DNA of 42,515 nt, taken from positions 1 to 42,515 of the forward strand of contig JAJRWU010000106.1 of NCBI GenBank assembly GCA_024276655.1, given 5' to 3'. The translations under genes were made by a program, and so were the position numbers. This stretch comes from Planctomycetota bacterium. GTDB lineage: Bacteria; Planctomycetota; Planctomycetia; Pirellulales; Pirellulaceae. The notes under the pieces are model-generated. The model ran no database searches. It was not told where the DNA came from and worked only from the letters and a program-made list of their open reading frames with translations. Numbering within the stretch: position 1 is the first letter of the stretch; each line of letters starts with the position of its first letter. Positions 25,449 to 33,304 of the stretch are shown here, piece by piece.

Positions 25449-26198
25449 TTAATCATCATCTTCGTGATCTTCATCATCGTCGTCATCATCATCGTCGTCA
25501 TCATCATCGTCGTGATCTTCATCGTCGTGATCTTCATCATCGTCGTCATCATCATCATCTTCGTCATCATCATCATCTTCGTCATCATCGCCGTCATCAT
25601 CATCATCTTCGTCATCATCATCATCTTCGTCATCATCATCATCATAATCATCATCGTCGTCATCGTCGTCATCATCATCATCGCCGTTGTCGCCATATCC
25701 GCCGCCGTTGTCGTCGTCGTCATTGTCCGTGCTTGGAGTGTCGTTGCTGTCAGGATCCATCGCCCCGTCTCCTTCGGCCGGCATCACGCATGTTCCGGCC
25801 ACTGTTGCATTGCTCATGAAGTTGGGGGATGGCAGCCAACTCACATTCGAGTGGAGCACGGCGACTGAAACGGTAACAGCCTGAAAAGCCGCAAGATTCT
25901 GTGGCTGTTCTGGAGTTATCGTGACGGTGTAGTCGTCGATGTTTGCGGCATCCATCGCGGTGGCCACGATATTGAGCACATCTTGCCGGCTGCCATTTTC
26001 AAACGCAGCGATACGGCATCCTGCACGAGCGGTTTCTTCCAACACATGCCGCACCATCACGGTCCGACCCATTTCGAGCGAACCCATGAACAGCAAAACG
26101 ATAACAGGCAGCACGATAGCGAATTCAACGAGCGCCGCCCCCTTACGTTTGCTCGATACTTGCGCCAGACGCAGCCGTCGGAATTCACGAAGATTCAT
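25449..26198 (-). CDS. TadE-like pilus protein with a 77-residue acidic C-terminal tail
   Basis: The 249-residue protein begins MNLREFRRLR; residues about 18-65 are a TadE domain: RKGAALVEFAIVLPVIVLLF as basic start and membrane segment, then the conserved Glu and MGRTVMVRHVLEETARAGCR. A beta-rich middle (DDYTVTITPEQPQNLAAF) follows. Residues 173-249 are nearly all Asp with scattered Glu, His and Gly; unlike the neighbour's tract there is no strict four-residue period. TadE proteins are minor pseudopilins. Together with the next gene, it suggests an envelope structure carrying dense negative charge. Its own start has only a weak GAGAAG ribosome binding site. Confidence 0.85.
   Translation of the reverse strand: MNLREFRRLRLAQVSSKRKGAALVEFAIVLPVIVLLFMGSLEMGRTVMVRHVLEETARAGCRIAAFENGSRQDVLNIVATAMDAANIDDYTVTITPEQPQNLAAFQAVTVSVAVLHSNVSWLPSPNFMSNATVAGTCVMPAEGDGAMDPDSNDTPSTDNDDDDNGGGYGDNGDDDDDDDDDDDDYDDDDDEDDDDDEDDDDDGDDDEDDDDDEDDDDDDDDEDHDDEDHDDDDDDDDDDDDDEDHEDDD
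25452..25682 (-). repeat. Low-complexity GAT/GAC repeat encoding the TadE-like acidic tail
   Basis: The last 77 codons are almost purely GAT/GAC/GAA with a few CAC/CAT. The plus strand reads as runs of TCATCATCATC and TCGTCGTC. The repeat is related in composition to that at 24147-24785 but lacks its 12-bp order, so the two tracts probably expanded independently. Confidence 0.8.
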
Positions 26199-26595
26199 GG
26201 AAAGGTCTTCTCGAAAAGATGTTATTGTTGACTACGCCAAACTGTCTGCCCGCCATAGTGAAGGCTAGGTTTTAAATCTTGAGCTGGAGGTGGCGTGCAA
26301 CAAAAAAAACTGAAAATATTGTTTTTGATCAATCGAACGCAACGGTTGTAAGGGCATTCGTTCCTTGAGAGGGAGTTTCGCGCATGCTGCACGACGATGC
26401 GCCAACCGGGAGTATTCGCGAAATAAGTTCTCGGTTGTAGCTAAAAGAACCCGGCATTTTCAAAATGCGGGCTTTTAATTCGGCATGTAAATTGGGGGCT
26501 ATTCCCGGCGAACAGGGGATGGCGTCGCTGGCGCCTGGCCAGACAACTCACCGAAGCCGCTCGCGGTGCGTCTTTCCAAGAATCGGCGGAGGCTT
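26199..26595. other. Gene-free region between xseB and the tad genes
   Basis: It contains an A/T-rich stretch (about 26297-26345) that could hold the promoter of the leftward tad genes, and a degenerate element copy (26410-26507). No ORF of protein character was found. Confidence 0.45.
26410..26507. repeat. Degenerate full-length copy of the GGAACAGTCC element
   Basis: The left flank CGAAATAAGTTCTCGGTTGT is the reverse complement of the right flank seen at 23474-23500. The hairpin (ACCCGGCATTTT-C-AAAATGCGGG) has lost one base, and the right flank AATTCGGCATGTAAATT equals that at 4018-4034. The outer ends still pair roughly (GGGAGTATTC and CTATTCCC). The copy is older than the one at 19350 by its divergence. 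It lies between xseB and the tad genes. Confidence 0.68.
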
Positions 26596-27045
26596 CTAGA
26601 AAAGCTCTCGCGGTTCGTCAGTGTTGCGAGAATTGGGTTCGCGAGAATCGTCGCGAGGCGGGGCGGCGTTCGGGGGACTGGATGCCATTTTCTTGCGGCG
26701 TTTTTTGGTTTTTTTGACGCCTCGTCGCTGGCCGCGTGCGGCGGATTTTTCGTCCAGCGAGTCGCCCGCCGCATCGTCGAACGATTGCACCACCGGCCGA
26801 CCTTCGCTGTCGACTCCGGTCAGGAGCTCGATTTTCCGTTCGGCCGATCGCAGCAAGGCGTGGCAATGTCGTAGGTGCGCGACGCCCTCCTCGTATTCCT
26901 TCAACGATTCGGTGAGCCCCAAATCGCCGCTTTCCAATTCGGCGGCAATTCCCTCCAACCTCGCCAACGCGTCCTCAAACGAAAGGTTTTCGTTCAGAAC
27001 AGGAGCGTGGTCTGCGGGTGTATTTGGTTTAGACGCGTCTGTCAC
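26596..27045 (-). CDS. xseB: Exodeoxyribonuclease VII small subunit
   Basis: The start is GTG 27045 behind GAGGAAAT, giving 149 residues. Residues about 20-85 are the XseB helical hairpin: LSFEDALARLEGIAAELESG, then LTESLKEYEEGVAHLRHCH and LLRSAERKIELL. XseB wraps the large subunit and makes the exonuclease VII complex, which degrades single-stranded DNA into oligonucleotides. The protein is nearly twice the usual 80 residues because of a disordered basic tail (GQRRGVKKTKKRRKKMASS) that may bind DNA. It follows xseA with 20 bp between them, as in most bacteria. Confidence 0.94.
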   Translation of the reverse strand: MTDASKPNTPADHAPVLNENLSFEDALARLEGIAAELESGDLGLTESLKEYEEGVAHLRHCHALLRSAERKIELLTGVDSEGRPVVQSFDDAAGDSLDEKSAARGQRRGVKKTKKRRKKMASSPPNAAPPRDDSREPNSRNTDEPRELF

Positions 27046-27065
27046 GGAGCCGATTTCCTCATTTT

Positions 27066-28346
27066 TTATTCGCGATCCTTTGCGTCTGGCCTCTTCGCTA
27101 ACGGAGCCGCCCCCGCATGCACCTCCTCCACGCGGCTCACGACCGCGCCCTCGGCCAGTTGGGTGTGCAGAAGAACGCCGTTGGCCACCTCACTCACGTT
27201 GCGCACCAACTCGCCGGAATCGGCCCATGTGGTCAAGCTATAGCCTCGCCCGAGCGTCGCCAGCGGACTCAACGAAGCGAGCCGCTCAGCGGCGGCGGCA
27301 AGTTGCATGTCTCCCCGCTCCAAGCCAACACGGGCCGCCCTCGCCAAGCGGCCCTCCAACTCATCCAGCCGAGCGGAATACAGTTGTATTCTTTCCAGGG
27401 GCTGGCGAAACACGCGTTGCCGTCCGAGCAATTCGAGGCGACGCCGCGCTTCATCATACCGCCGCCGCAGCGCGGCGAGTAGGCGTTGTTCGGTGGCCTG
27501 CAAGGAGGCCAAGATTTCCTCCGACGAAGGCGTGGCGAGTTCGGCCGCTTCGCTGGGCGTTAGGGCCCGCACATCGGCCGCCAAATCGGATAATGTCACA
27601 TCAATTTCATGGCCCACGGCCGAGACGACCGGAATCGAAGATTCTGCAATCGCCCGCACGACCGGCTCTTCATTAAAGCACCACAAATCCTCCAGGCTGC
27701 CGCCGCCGCGTCCCACGATGAGAATATCGATTTCGTCTTTCCAGCGGTTGACATTGCGAATTTGGGCGGCGATTTCCTGGGCCGCGCCTTCGCCCTGCAC
27801 GCGCGTCGGTGCGATCAACACGGACACGCCTCGCCAACGACGACGCGCGACTTCGAGAAAATCATTAACCGCCGCGCTGGTGGGGCTCGTGACAAAAGCA
27901 ACCCGCCGCGGGAATCGTGGCAGCGGCCGCTTTCTTTCCGCGGCAAACAAACCTTCCGCCGCCAGCCGGTCACGCAGTTTTCGCAGCGCCAATTGCTGCG
28001 CGCCGACGCCCAACGGCTCCACTTCCCGCACGATCAACTGGTAGCCGCCCCGAGGAGGGTACACATCGACCCCGCCCTGGCAAATGACCTGCATGCCGTC
28101 GTCGAGGTCGAATCGCAAACGCTGCGCCGTGTTGCGCCACATCACACAACGCAACTGGGCGCGGTCGTCTTTCAGAGTGAAATAAACATGACCAGAGCGA
28201 GGACGCGAGATGTCGAGAATTTCGCCGCTGACCCAAACATGGGGTATCGCCGCTTCGAGCAAATCCTTGATCACGCCGGTCAGCTGCGAGACCGAAAGCA
28301 CCGATTGTCGCGGCGCGGCGCCGGAAGAATTGGGTTGGGAAAGCAT
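27066..28346 (-). CDS. xseA: Exodeoxyribonuclease VII large subunit
   Basis: The 426-residue protein has the XseA order: an OB-fold N-terminus (LSVSQLTGVIKDLLEA, then VWVSGEILDISRPRSGHVYF), the LGVGAQQLALRKLRDRLAAE connection, and the catalytic domain with RVAFVTSPTSAAVNDFL, IDILIVGRGGGSLEDLW, FNEEPVVRAIAES and VSAVGHEIDVTL. A coiled-coil region and the late LGRGYSLT strand complete it. All motifs known for the family are present and the length is normal. It is the first gene of the xseA-xseB pair; the start ATG lacks a strong ribosome binding site. Confidence 0.97.
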   Translation of the reverse strand: MLSQPNSSGAAPRQSVLSVSQLTGVIKDLLEAAIPHVWVSGEILDISRPRSGHVYFTLKDDRAQLRCVMWRNTAQRLRFDLDDGMQVICQGGVDVYPPRGGYQLIVREVEPLGVGAQQLALRKLRDRLAAEGLFAAERKRPLPRFPRRVAFVTSPTSAAVNDFLEVARRRWRGVSVLIAPTRVQGEGAAQEIAAQIRNVNRWKDEIDILIVGRGGGSLEDLWCFNEEPVVRAIAESSIPVVSAVGHEIDVTLSDLAADVRALTPSEAAELATPSSEEILASLQATEQRLLAALRRRYDEARRRLELLGRQRVFRQPLERIQLYSARLDELEGRLARAARVGLERGDMQLAAAAERLASLSPLATLGRGYSLTTWADSGELVRNVSEVANGVLLHTQLAEGAVVSRVEEVHAGAAPLAKRPDAKDRE

Positions 28347-28390
28347 GGCCGCTCGTTGAGGATTTACCCAAGATGACTTCGCCGAACGAT

Positions 28391-28421
28391 AAGCCCGGCA
28401 TTTTCAAAACGCCAGGATTTT
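28391..28421. repeat. Relic of the GCCCGGCATTTT hairpin
   Basis: AAGCCCGGCATTTTC followed by AAAACGCCAGGATTTT keeps the left hairpin arm intact but has two mismatches in the right arm. Flanks are no longer recognisable. It lies between the PEGA gene and xseA. Confidence 0.6.
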
Positions 28422-28531
28422 CCGCGTAACGAATAAAACGTTTCTGTTGATTCGTTCGAGAACGCGGAAGTTTTCGTGGTTCATCCGACGGATGCACATT
28501 ATAGCCGACTAAAAACCCTTGAAGAACCCGT

Positions 28532-29176
28532 TCAATAGCGAGGTGCGAAGGGGGGCGTTTGCGGCGCCGTGGCGGGCGGCCCCAATACAGCGGGCGGTAA
28601 CGTGCGAGAGCGAAACGTTGGCGTGTTTGGAGGAGTCGTGGGCGGGGGCGTCGTCGGGGGGACTATCGGGTAAGAAGGCGCACTACTGGGCGCAGCGTAT
28701 GGCGCCGCATCGCGGGGCGTCAACTGCGGCGGCGCAAGGGGTGTGAAAAAACCTTGTCCAGCGTTGCCACGCAAGTCTTCCGCATTACGCACCAATTGCT
28801 CCGTGGGGACGATCACCTGCGGCCGCAGTTGGAATTCGACAATGCGTTCGTCGCGCAGCTCCCAGGGCCAAAGGTTTTCGCTGAAAAAGTCAATCACCGG
28901 GTACTCGTAAGGCGGCGGCGAAATCTTTTTATGCACCGTTTCCGATTCGTAACCGCTTTTTTCCACCCGTATCGAATACACGCCGTAGTAGAGAAAAGCG
29001 ACCGATACCGGCGTCGGGCCGATTTCCTGGTTGTTGATGCTGACCAACGCCCCAGAAGGATTGCTGCGAATCGTCAGCCGGCGGCGAACGCAGCCGGGAA
29101 GCACGGCGCAGCAGAGAAAAACGACCCATAGCAGCGTCGTTCCCTTGCACCGTCGGACTGAGGCGACCGCCGCCAA
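28532..29176 (-). CDS. PEGA-domain lipoprotein
   Basis: Translation most likely starts at TTG 29176, as GGGAG lies 7 nt before it and the signal peptide follows at once (TTLLWVVFLCCAVLPGC). LPGC is the lipobox, so the protein should be a lipid-anchored envelope protein of 214 residues or slightly less once processed. Residues about 32-80 are a PEGA domain: LTIRSNPSGALVSINNQEIG, then YGVYSIRVEKSGY. The C-terminal 75 residues are Pro/Ala/Thr-rich and presumably disordered. PEGA domains are associated with surface-layer and cell-wall proteins; the partner is unknown. Confidence 0.85.
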   Translation of the reverse strand: MAAVASVRRCKGTTLLWVVFLCCAVLPGCVRRRLTIRSNPSGALVSINNQEIGPTPVSVAFLYYGVYSIRVEKSGYESETVHKKISPPPYEYPVIDFFSENLWPWELRDERIVEFQLRPQVIVPTEQLVRNAEDLRGNAGQGFFTPLAPPQLTPRDAAPYAAPSSAPSYPIVPPTTPPPTTPPNTPTFRSRTLPPAVLGPPATAPQTPPFAPRY

Positions 29177-29481
29177 GAGTTTTCTCCCGATTTTATGCTC
29201 GATTTCTAAATAACTGAGAGTCTGGCCATAAATTGGAGTTCACACCATATTTTGGTTTCCAGCCAGTCTCCCAGCGGGGCGGGAGTATACCGACCTTCGC
29301 CCAATGCTTCCAGAGGAAAAACGAGCACCCTCGCGATATCGCGTGGCAAACGCATCACGAAATCTGCGGTAGCCCCCCAAATAACGACGGCAGCCCCCCC
29401 CGAACGGTGGTCGTTTTTGCAGCCGTTGCGCCGTTAAGACCAAAATATTCTAACTAATTTGAAAAAATGCGGGTTGTAATC
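29177..29481. other. Gene-free region before the TetR gene
   Basis: It separates the divergent PEGA and TetR genes. A fragment of the GTTGGAG family (TTGGAGTTCACACC at about 29233) and two C-rich near-repeats (TAGCCCCCCAAAT and GCAGCCCCCCCCG, about 29371-29401) are visible. No protein-like ORF was seen. Confidence 0.4.
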
Positions 29482-29510
29482 TTGAACTGGCATTCAATAA
29501 TGCCGATACT
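29482..29510 (+). promoter_or_regulatory. Promoter with a palindromic operator between -35 and -10 of the TetR gene
   Basis: TTGAAC (29482-29487) and GATACT (29505-29510) are 17 nt apart. The spacer contains a perfect 6-bp palindrome, GGCATT-CAAT-AATGCC (29489-29504). The start codon is only 6 nt after the -10, so transcription would begin at or near the ATG, giving a leaderless mRNA. An operator in this position would block RNA polymerase, the usual autoregulation of TetR repressors. The binding is predicted, not shown. Confidence 0.55.
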
Positions 29511-29516
29511 TGTGGT

Positions 29517-30101
29517 ATGAATCGAGGACGCCCCAGACAATTTGACGAACAACAGGCTCTCGCCGCCGCGATGGAGGTTTTTTGGCGGCGAGGATTTGAA
29601 GGCGCCTCGTGCGATGAACTGTTGTCGGCGATGAACATGAATTCTGGTAGCATGTACGCCGCCTTTGGAGACAAGCAAACTCTGTTCGATCGAGCTTTTG
29701 ATCTATATTGCGAGACCATGTTCAAGCGAGGAATCGGAGTGCTCGACGGGCCGGGAACGCCGCTGCAAAACGTGCGGAGTTTAGTGGAGTGCTGGGGTGA
29801 GTTTATGTCGCAGCCCGACTGCAAGGGATGCTTCATCCAGAATACGCTGATCGAATTCGGCAAAAATCAAGATGGCGTGGCAAAACTCGCCCGCCAACTT
29901 TTGAAACGGTTGCAAACCATGCTGGAAACCAAACTCACCGAAGCCGCCGAAGCGGGGGAGTTGTCGCCTGGAGCCGACCCAATCGCGCTGGCGGCTTTTT
30001 TGGTGAACACGGTCAGCGGGTTGAATGTCATGGCGCGAGCCGGCGCCGATTCAAAAACTATTCGCGGCGCTGTTGATTCTACTCTGCTATTGCTGCGTTG
30101 A
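29517..30101 (+). CDS. TetR/AcrR-family transcriptional regulator
   Basis: The 194-residue protein has a TetR-type DNA-binding N-terminus: RGRPRQFDEQQALAAAMEVF, then WRRGFEGASCDELLSAMNMN, then GSMYAAFGDKQTLFDRAFDL, which is the helix-turn-helix with its final YxxFxxK element. The C-terminal ligand domain contains two Cys in PDCKGCFIQN, like the subset of TetR proteins that control oxidoreductases. No ribosome binding site is seen, in line with the promoter ending just before the start. Its targets may include itself and the DUF1207 gene that follows in the same direction 63 bp downstream. Confidence 0.93.
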   Translation: MNRGRPRQFDEQQALAAAMEVFWRRGFEGASCDELLSAMNMNSGSMYAAFGDKQTLFDRAFDLYCETMFKRGIGVLDGPGTPLQNVRSLVECWGEFMSQPDCKGCFIQNTLIEFGKNQDGVAKLARQLLKRLQTMLETKLTEAAEAGELSPGADPIALAAFLVNTVSGLNVMARAGADSKTIRGAVDSTLLLLR

Positions 30102-30121
30102 GCCTCTCTTTTTTTGCCTAT

Positions 30122-30174
30122 TTGTTGAACTGACTTTCAAAATTATACGTCCAATTATTGAACCATGATTCAAT
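30122..30174 (+). promoter_or_regulatory. Possible promoter and imperfect palindromes before the DUF1207 gene
   Basis: TTGTTG (30122-30127) and TATACG (30144-30149) are 16 nt apart. An imperfect inverted repeat TTCAAAATT/AATTATTGAA overlaps the -10, and a 5-bp one (TTGAA-CCATGA-TTCAA, 30159-30174) covers the start codon. They do not match the operator at 29489, so control by the neighbouring TetR is uncertain. Confidence 0.25.
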
Positions 30175-31196
30175 TACGATCCGACGCCAACCGAATGCCG
30201 ACCAAATTGCGGTTGCGCCGTCTGCCACAAGCCTCGGCCGTTTTGCTGGCCCTGTTGCTGATCGTAATTCCCGGCTTGGTTGCGGCGGGCGATCTGTTCG
30301 ACCCGTATGGCGAGCCGATGATCTCGCTGCCCTCGGTGCTGCCGGCGTCGGAAAACATCCCCTCGCGTAGAACGGCCGCTGCTCCCACAGAAAATGGCCA
30401 TTTGCAGGGACCGCCGGCGGGCGTTCTCCCGGCGTCTTCCGACTGGGAGTGGCATGTGCGACCGACGGGGTTCATCTACCACACGTATTGGGCGAACGCG
30501 CAGGAGCCGAGAATGTCGACACAGTTGGTTGACGAAACCGGCAATGGTCCGCTGGCCGATTCCATGCTCGGCGGTCGGCTGGGATTGATTCGGTACGGTC
30601 CTCGCGACCGCGCCGAGGGTTTTCAGCTCGACATTCTGGTCGGCGCCTAGTTACGCCAAGACCCTGACCAAGGCCTGGATGTCGTCTCGACAGATTTCCG
30701 CGTCGACATTCCTTTCACCTACGGCGTCGGTCCGCATCGTTTCAAGTTTGGCTACTACCACGTTAGCTCCCATACGGGCGACGAATTCCTGCTGAAGAAT
30801 CCGTCGCATGTGCGGCTGAACTTTTTTCGCGATGTTCTGGTGCTGGGCTATTCCTACTACGCCACGCCCAAGATTCGGCTCTACACGGAAGCCGGCTGGG
30901 CCTTCGCTTCGGAGTTTTCCGAACCCTGGGAAATTCAATTTGGGCTCGACTACGGCCCCGGCGGACCGACCGGCGGCCGCGGGGCGCCGTTCTTCGCGGT
31001 CAACGTGCATCTTCGGCAGGAACTCGATTTCAGCGGCAACCTCGCCGTGCAAGCCGGCTGGGCTTGGCGCGGCGGCTTGCCAGGCGACGGAACCTTACGC
31101 ACCGGACTTTACTACTACAACGGCGGCAGCCCTCAGTTCTCATTCTTTCGCGAAAATGAACAACAAACCGGCTGGGGCCTTTGGTACGACTTTTAG
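30165..31196 (+). pseudogene. DUF1207 outer-membrane-type protein gene interrupted by an in-frame TAG
   Basis: From ATG 30165 the frame reads 161 codons to a TAG at 30648-30650, then continues open in the same frame for another 181 codons to 31196. The second part (DFRVDIPFTYGVGPHRFKFG, YYHVSSHTGDEFL) and the C-terminus (FRENEQQTGWGLWYDF) are DUF1207, a planctomycete family of signal-peptide proteins with beta-rich, outer-membrane-like sequence. The first part contains the signal (AVLLALLLIVIPGLVAAGD) and the domain's opening. No length change is needed, so one point mutation or sequencing error explains it. Stop-codon readthrough is possible but not supported by context. Confidence 0.85.
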
Positions 31197-31336
31197 TTTT
31201 AGTAGGACGGCGCTGTCCAACAGCAGATGTCCAAAGGGTTGGGCGGCGTCGTTTTTTTGAGCGGTAAGACAAATTGCAAAAATTCAGTTTTCATCGATAC
31301 GTTTATCTCGGGAGTAGAAACATGACGGGAGGAAAC

Positions 31337-31855
31337 ATGATGGCGAAGAACCTGCAATTCAGCAAACTCGACGACATCGTCGCGCGGCTCGATTTGCTAA
31401 CACATCGCGGTTACGACCAGCAAGGAAGTTGGTCGTTGGGTCAGAACTGCAATCATTTGGCGACAATGATGGAGTTTTCGCAACGTGTTGGCCGCACGCG
31501 CTTCGGCGCGCTGCTGGAACGAATTCGAGTGCCGATTATCGTGATGCACTTCGCGCGAACGGTCACGGCGCTTCGCTTGCGTTTGCCCACGTTGCCGATG
31601 GCCCGACAATCCCAACCCGTTGCCGACGAAGCCGGCGTCGAGCGGCTCAAACAAGCGGTTGCGCAACAACGCTGCCGGGTTGGAGCGGGGGCCTGCACAA
31701 CGTTTCAACTTTGGCACTGTGGCCACCACCTTGGTTTCCTCTCGCCGCAAGTCGAACAGGCGGCCCAGCCGGGAACCGACAAAACGCCTCGCGCCGAAGA
31801 GCAGGCAACCCCCGCATTCCAACCGGAGTTTTCGCGGCGCGTGGCGCCGGAATAA
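31337..31855 (+). CDS. DUF1569/DinB-like protein with an altered C-terminus
   Basis: The start at ATG 31337 follows GGGAGG, giving 172 residues. It resembles the gene at 32759: LTHRGYDQQGSWSLGQNCNH against LQSHGYDRARRGNLSLDQIC, and FQLWHCGHHLGFL against QQLWHCEHHLSYL. Both carry the His residues of the DinB-like four-helix fold, a metal-binding family that includes thiol-dependent enzymes. Between residues about 120 and 140 it lacks some 12 residues present in the paralogue, and it ends with an extra 30-residue charged tail. A small deletion may have damaged it. Confidence 0.7.
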   Translation: MMAKNLQFSKLDDIVARLDLLTHRGYDQQGSWSLGQNCNHLATMMEFSQRVGRTRFGALLERIRVPIIVMHFARTVTALRLRLPTLPMARQSQPVADEAGVERLKQAVAQQRCRVGAGACTTFQLWHCGHHLGFLSPQVEQAAQPGTDKTPRAEEQATPAFQPEFSRRVAPE

Positions 31856-31898
31856 GTTTTTACATCGTATACCTCACACGGTTGACAATGCACAATTC

Positions 31899-31994
31899 CT
31901 CGTTTAACGGCAAGCCGAAGGCGGCTGCGTTTGACGGCAGCGCGTACGAGCAGGACCGAAAAACGCAGCCGCCTTCGGCTTGCCGTTAAACGAG
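31899..31994. repeat. Perfect 34-bp inverted repeat (attC-like ends)
   Basis: The arms 31899-31932 and 31961-31994 are exact reverse complements around a 28-nt loop. The outer part reads CGTTTAACGGCAAGCCG on the left and CGGCTTGCCGTTAAACG on the right, which happens to fit the RYYYAAC/GTTRRRY ends of integron attC sites. A genuine attC has mismatched bulges and no integron integrase is nearby, so I list it only as a strong hairpin, possibly a terminator or mobile repeat. Confidence 0.75.
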
Positions 31995-32077
31995 ATAACG
32001 TAACCTCGAAAAATTCAAGTTGTTATGACGCCTTGGTCTTCTTGTCTTCTCTTTTTTCAAACGAAAAGGTACGCAGT

Positions 32078-32578
32078 ATGAAAACGATTGATTACATCCG
32101 CATGAGCCTCGAAACCAGCAAGGCATTCACGTTTGGCTTGCTCGACGACATGAAGGATTCGCCGCTCACGCAGCCCACCGCCACGGGCGGGAATCATCCG
32201 TTGTGGATTCTTGGCCATTTGACGTACGCCGAAGCCAACATCGTGAATCACATCATTCTGGGAAATGAAAACCCGTTGATCGGCTGGAAGGAAATGTTCG
32301 GCAGCGGGATCGAGCCGACGACCGAAGCCAGCGACTATCTTCCCTGGGACGAAGTCCGCCAGAAGTTCGACGAAGTTCGCACGCAAACCATGAGCGTGCT
32401 GAACGGCCTTTCGGAGGACGACCTCGACGCGCCCAGTAAAAACTGCCCGCCGGAGCGCGAAGCATTCTTCGGCAAGGTCGGGCAATGTTTTCTCGTGCTC
32501 ACGTTGCATCCGATGATGCACTACGGGCAGATAGCCGATTCTCGCCGCGTGCTGGGCCGCAAACCGCTGGCAGGTTGA
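32078..32578 (+). CDS. DinB-family protein
   Basis: From ATG 32078 the protein has 166 residues, the usual DinB length. It shows the three metal-binding histidines of the four-helix DinB fold: HPLWILGHLTYAEAN near residue 45 and LTLHPMMHYGQIADSRR near residue 150. The tail with the double His in HPMMH is characteristic. DinB proteins include bacillithiol and mycothiol transferases and many of unknown activity. It is the second of three such genes in a row. A predicted terminator follows 30 bp downstream, so it ends a transcription unit. Confidence 0.88.
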   Translation: MKTIDYIRMSLETSKAFTFGLLDDMKDSPLTQPTATGGNHPLWILGHLTYAEANIVNHIILGNENPLIGWKEMFGSGIEPTTEASDYLPWDEVRQKFDEVRTQTMSVLNGLSEDDLDAPSKNCPPEREAFFGKVGQCFLVLTLHPMMHYGQIADSRRVLGRKPLAG

Positions 32579-32607
32579 GGGAGCGTGAAGAAACTACGTC
32601 CTGGTTC

Positions 32608-32640
32608 AGAAGCCCGGCTTTTTCAAAAAGCCGGGCTTCT
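32608..32640 (+). terminator. Terminator hairpin after the DinB gene (variant of the repeat hairpin)
   Basis: AGAAGCCCGGCTTTTT (32608-32623) and AAAAAGCCGGGCTTCT (32625-32640) form a perfect 16-bp stem with one C in the loop. The sequence differs from the other copies (CGGCTTTTT for CGGCATTTT), yet both arms stay complementary. It lies 30 bp after a stop codon, as expected of an intrinsic terminator, although only a few T residues follow. Confidence 0.6.
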
Positions 32641-32758
32641 CGGGCCGCCAAGTCGGGATTCAGTCGTTCCACGCTTTCCAGGTATTGGCCATCAAATGTC
32701 GCGTCCTTTTCGTCGGCCGCGAAATATTTCGCCCTCACTCAAACAGGAGTTCGCAAGC

Positions 32759-33235
32759 ATGACAAAACAACAACCGCAACGCCGCGCGCTTCGGTTTGAT
32801 GAATGGGCCGATGTATTGGCTGACATCGAGTCGTTGCAATCGCATGGATACGACCGCGCGCGTCGTGGAAATTTGAGTTTGGACCAGATCTGTAATCACC
32901 TAGCGATTGTCATGGAAGACGCGTTGGATGGCTTCCCCAAAAACATGCCGTGGCCAATGAGAAAACTGCTGCGGTTGCTTTTTTTGAAAGGGATGATGCA
33001 GCACAAACAGTTCAGCTTGCGTTTCCCGGCGCCTCCGTTCGCCAACCCTTTGGCGCCGGTCGACGATGGCGTCGGCGCCGAGCGTTTGCGAGCGGCAATC
33101 AAACGCTTCAGCGCCCCGGACGCGACCTACGTGATGCATTTGGCGTTCGGGAATCTGACGCCGGAGCAGTGGAATCATCAACAACTTTGGCACTGCGAGC
33201 ATCATCTCAGCTACCTGATTCCAAAGGGCTGTTGA
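32759..33235 (+). CDS. DUF1569/DinB-like protein
   Basis: ATG 32759 is preceded by CAGGAG and gives 158 residues. The protein carries the His residues of the DUF1569 subset of the DinB superfamily: SLDQICNHLAIVMEDAL near residue 42 and NHQQLWHCEHHLSYLIP near residue 145. The middle is Pro- and Lys-rich (PWPMRKLLRLLFLKGMMQHK). It resembles the gene at 31337 but is intact. It is followed 69 bp later by an AhpD-like gene, suggesting a shared link to thiol or peroxide chemistry, though nothing proves it. Confidence 0.82.
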   Translation: MTKQQPQRRALRFDEWADVLADIESLQSHGYDRARRGNLSLDQICNHLAIVMEDALDGFPKNMPWPMRKLLRLLFLKGMMQHKQFSLRFPAPPFANPLAPVDDGVGAERLRAAIKRFSAPDATYVMHLAFGNLTPEQWNHQQLWHCEHHLSYLIPKGC

Positions 33236-33304
33236 AGTCCGTTTTAAGTTATGGCGACTCAATACCGCGTCACATCCACAGTTGTTTCCCAAAGGATATA
33301 TTCG

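Noticed and set aside
25397-25819. Histidine-rich rightward ORF
   Set aside because: It is a shadow of the GAT/GAC-rich tail of the TadE-like gene and starts in its intergenic region without a ribosome binding site.
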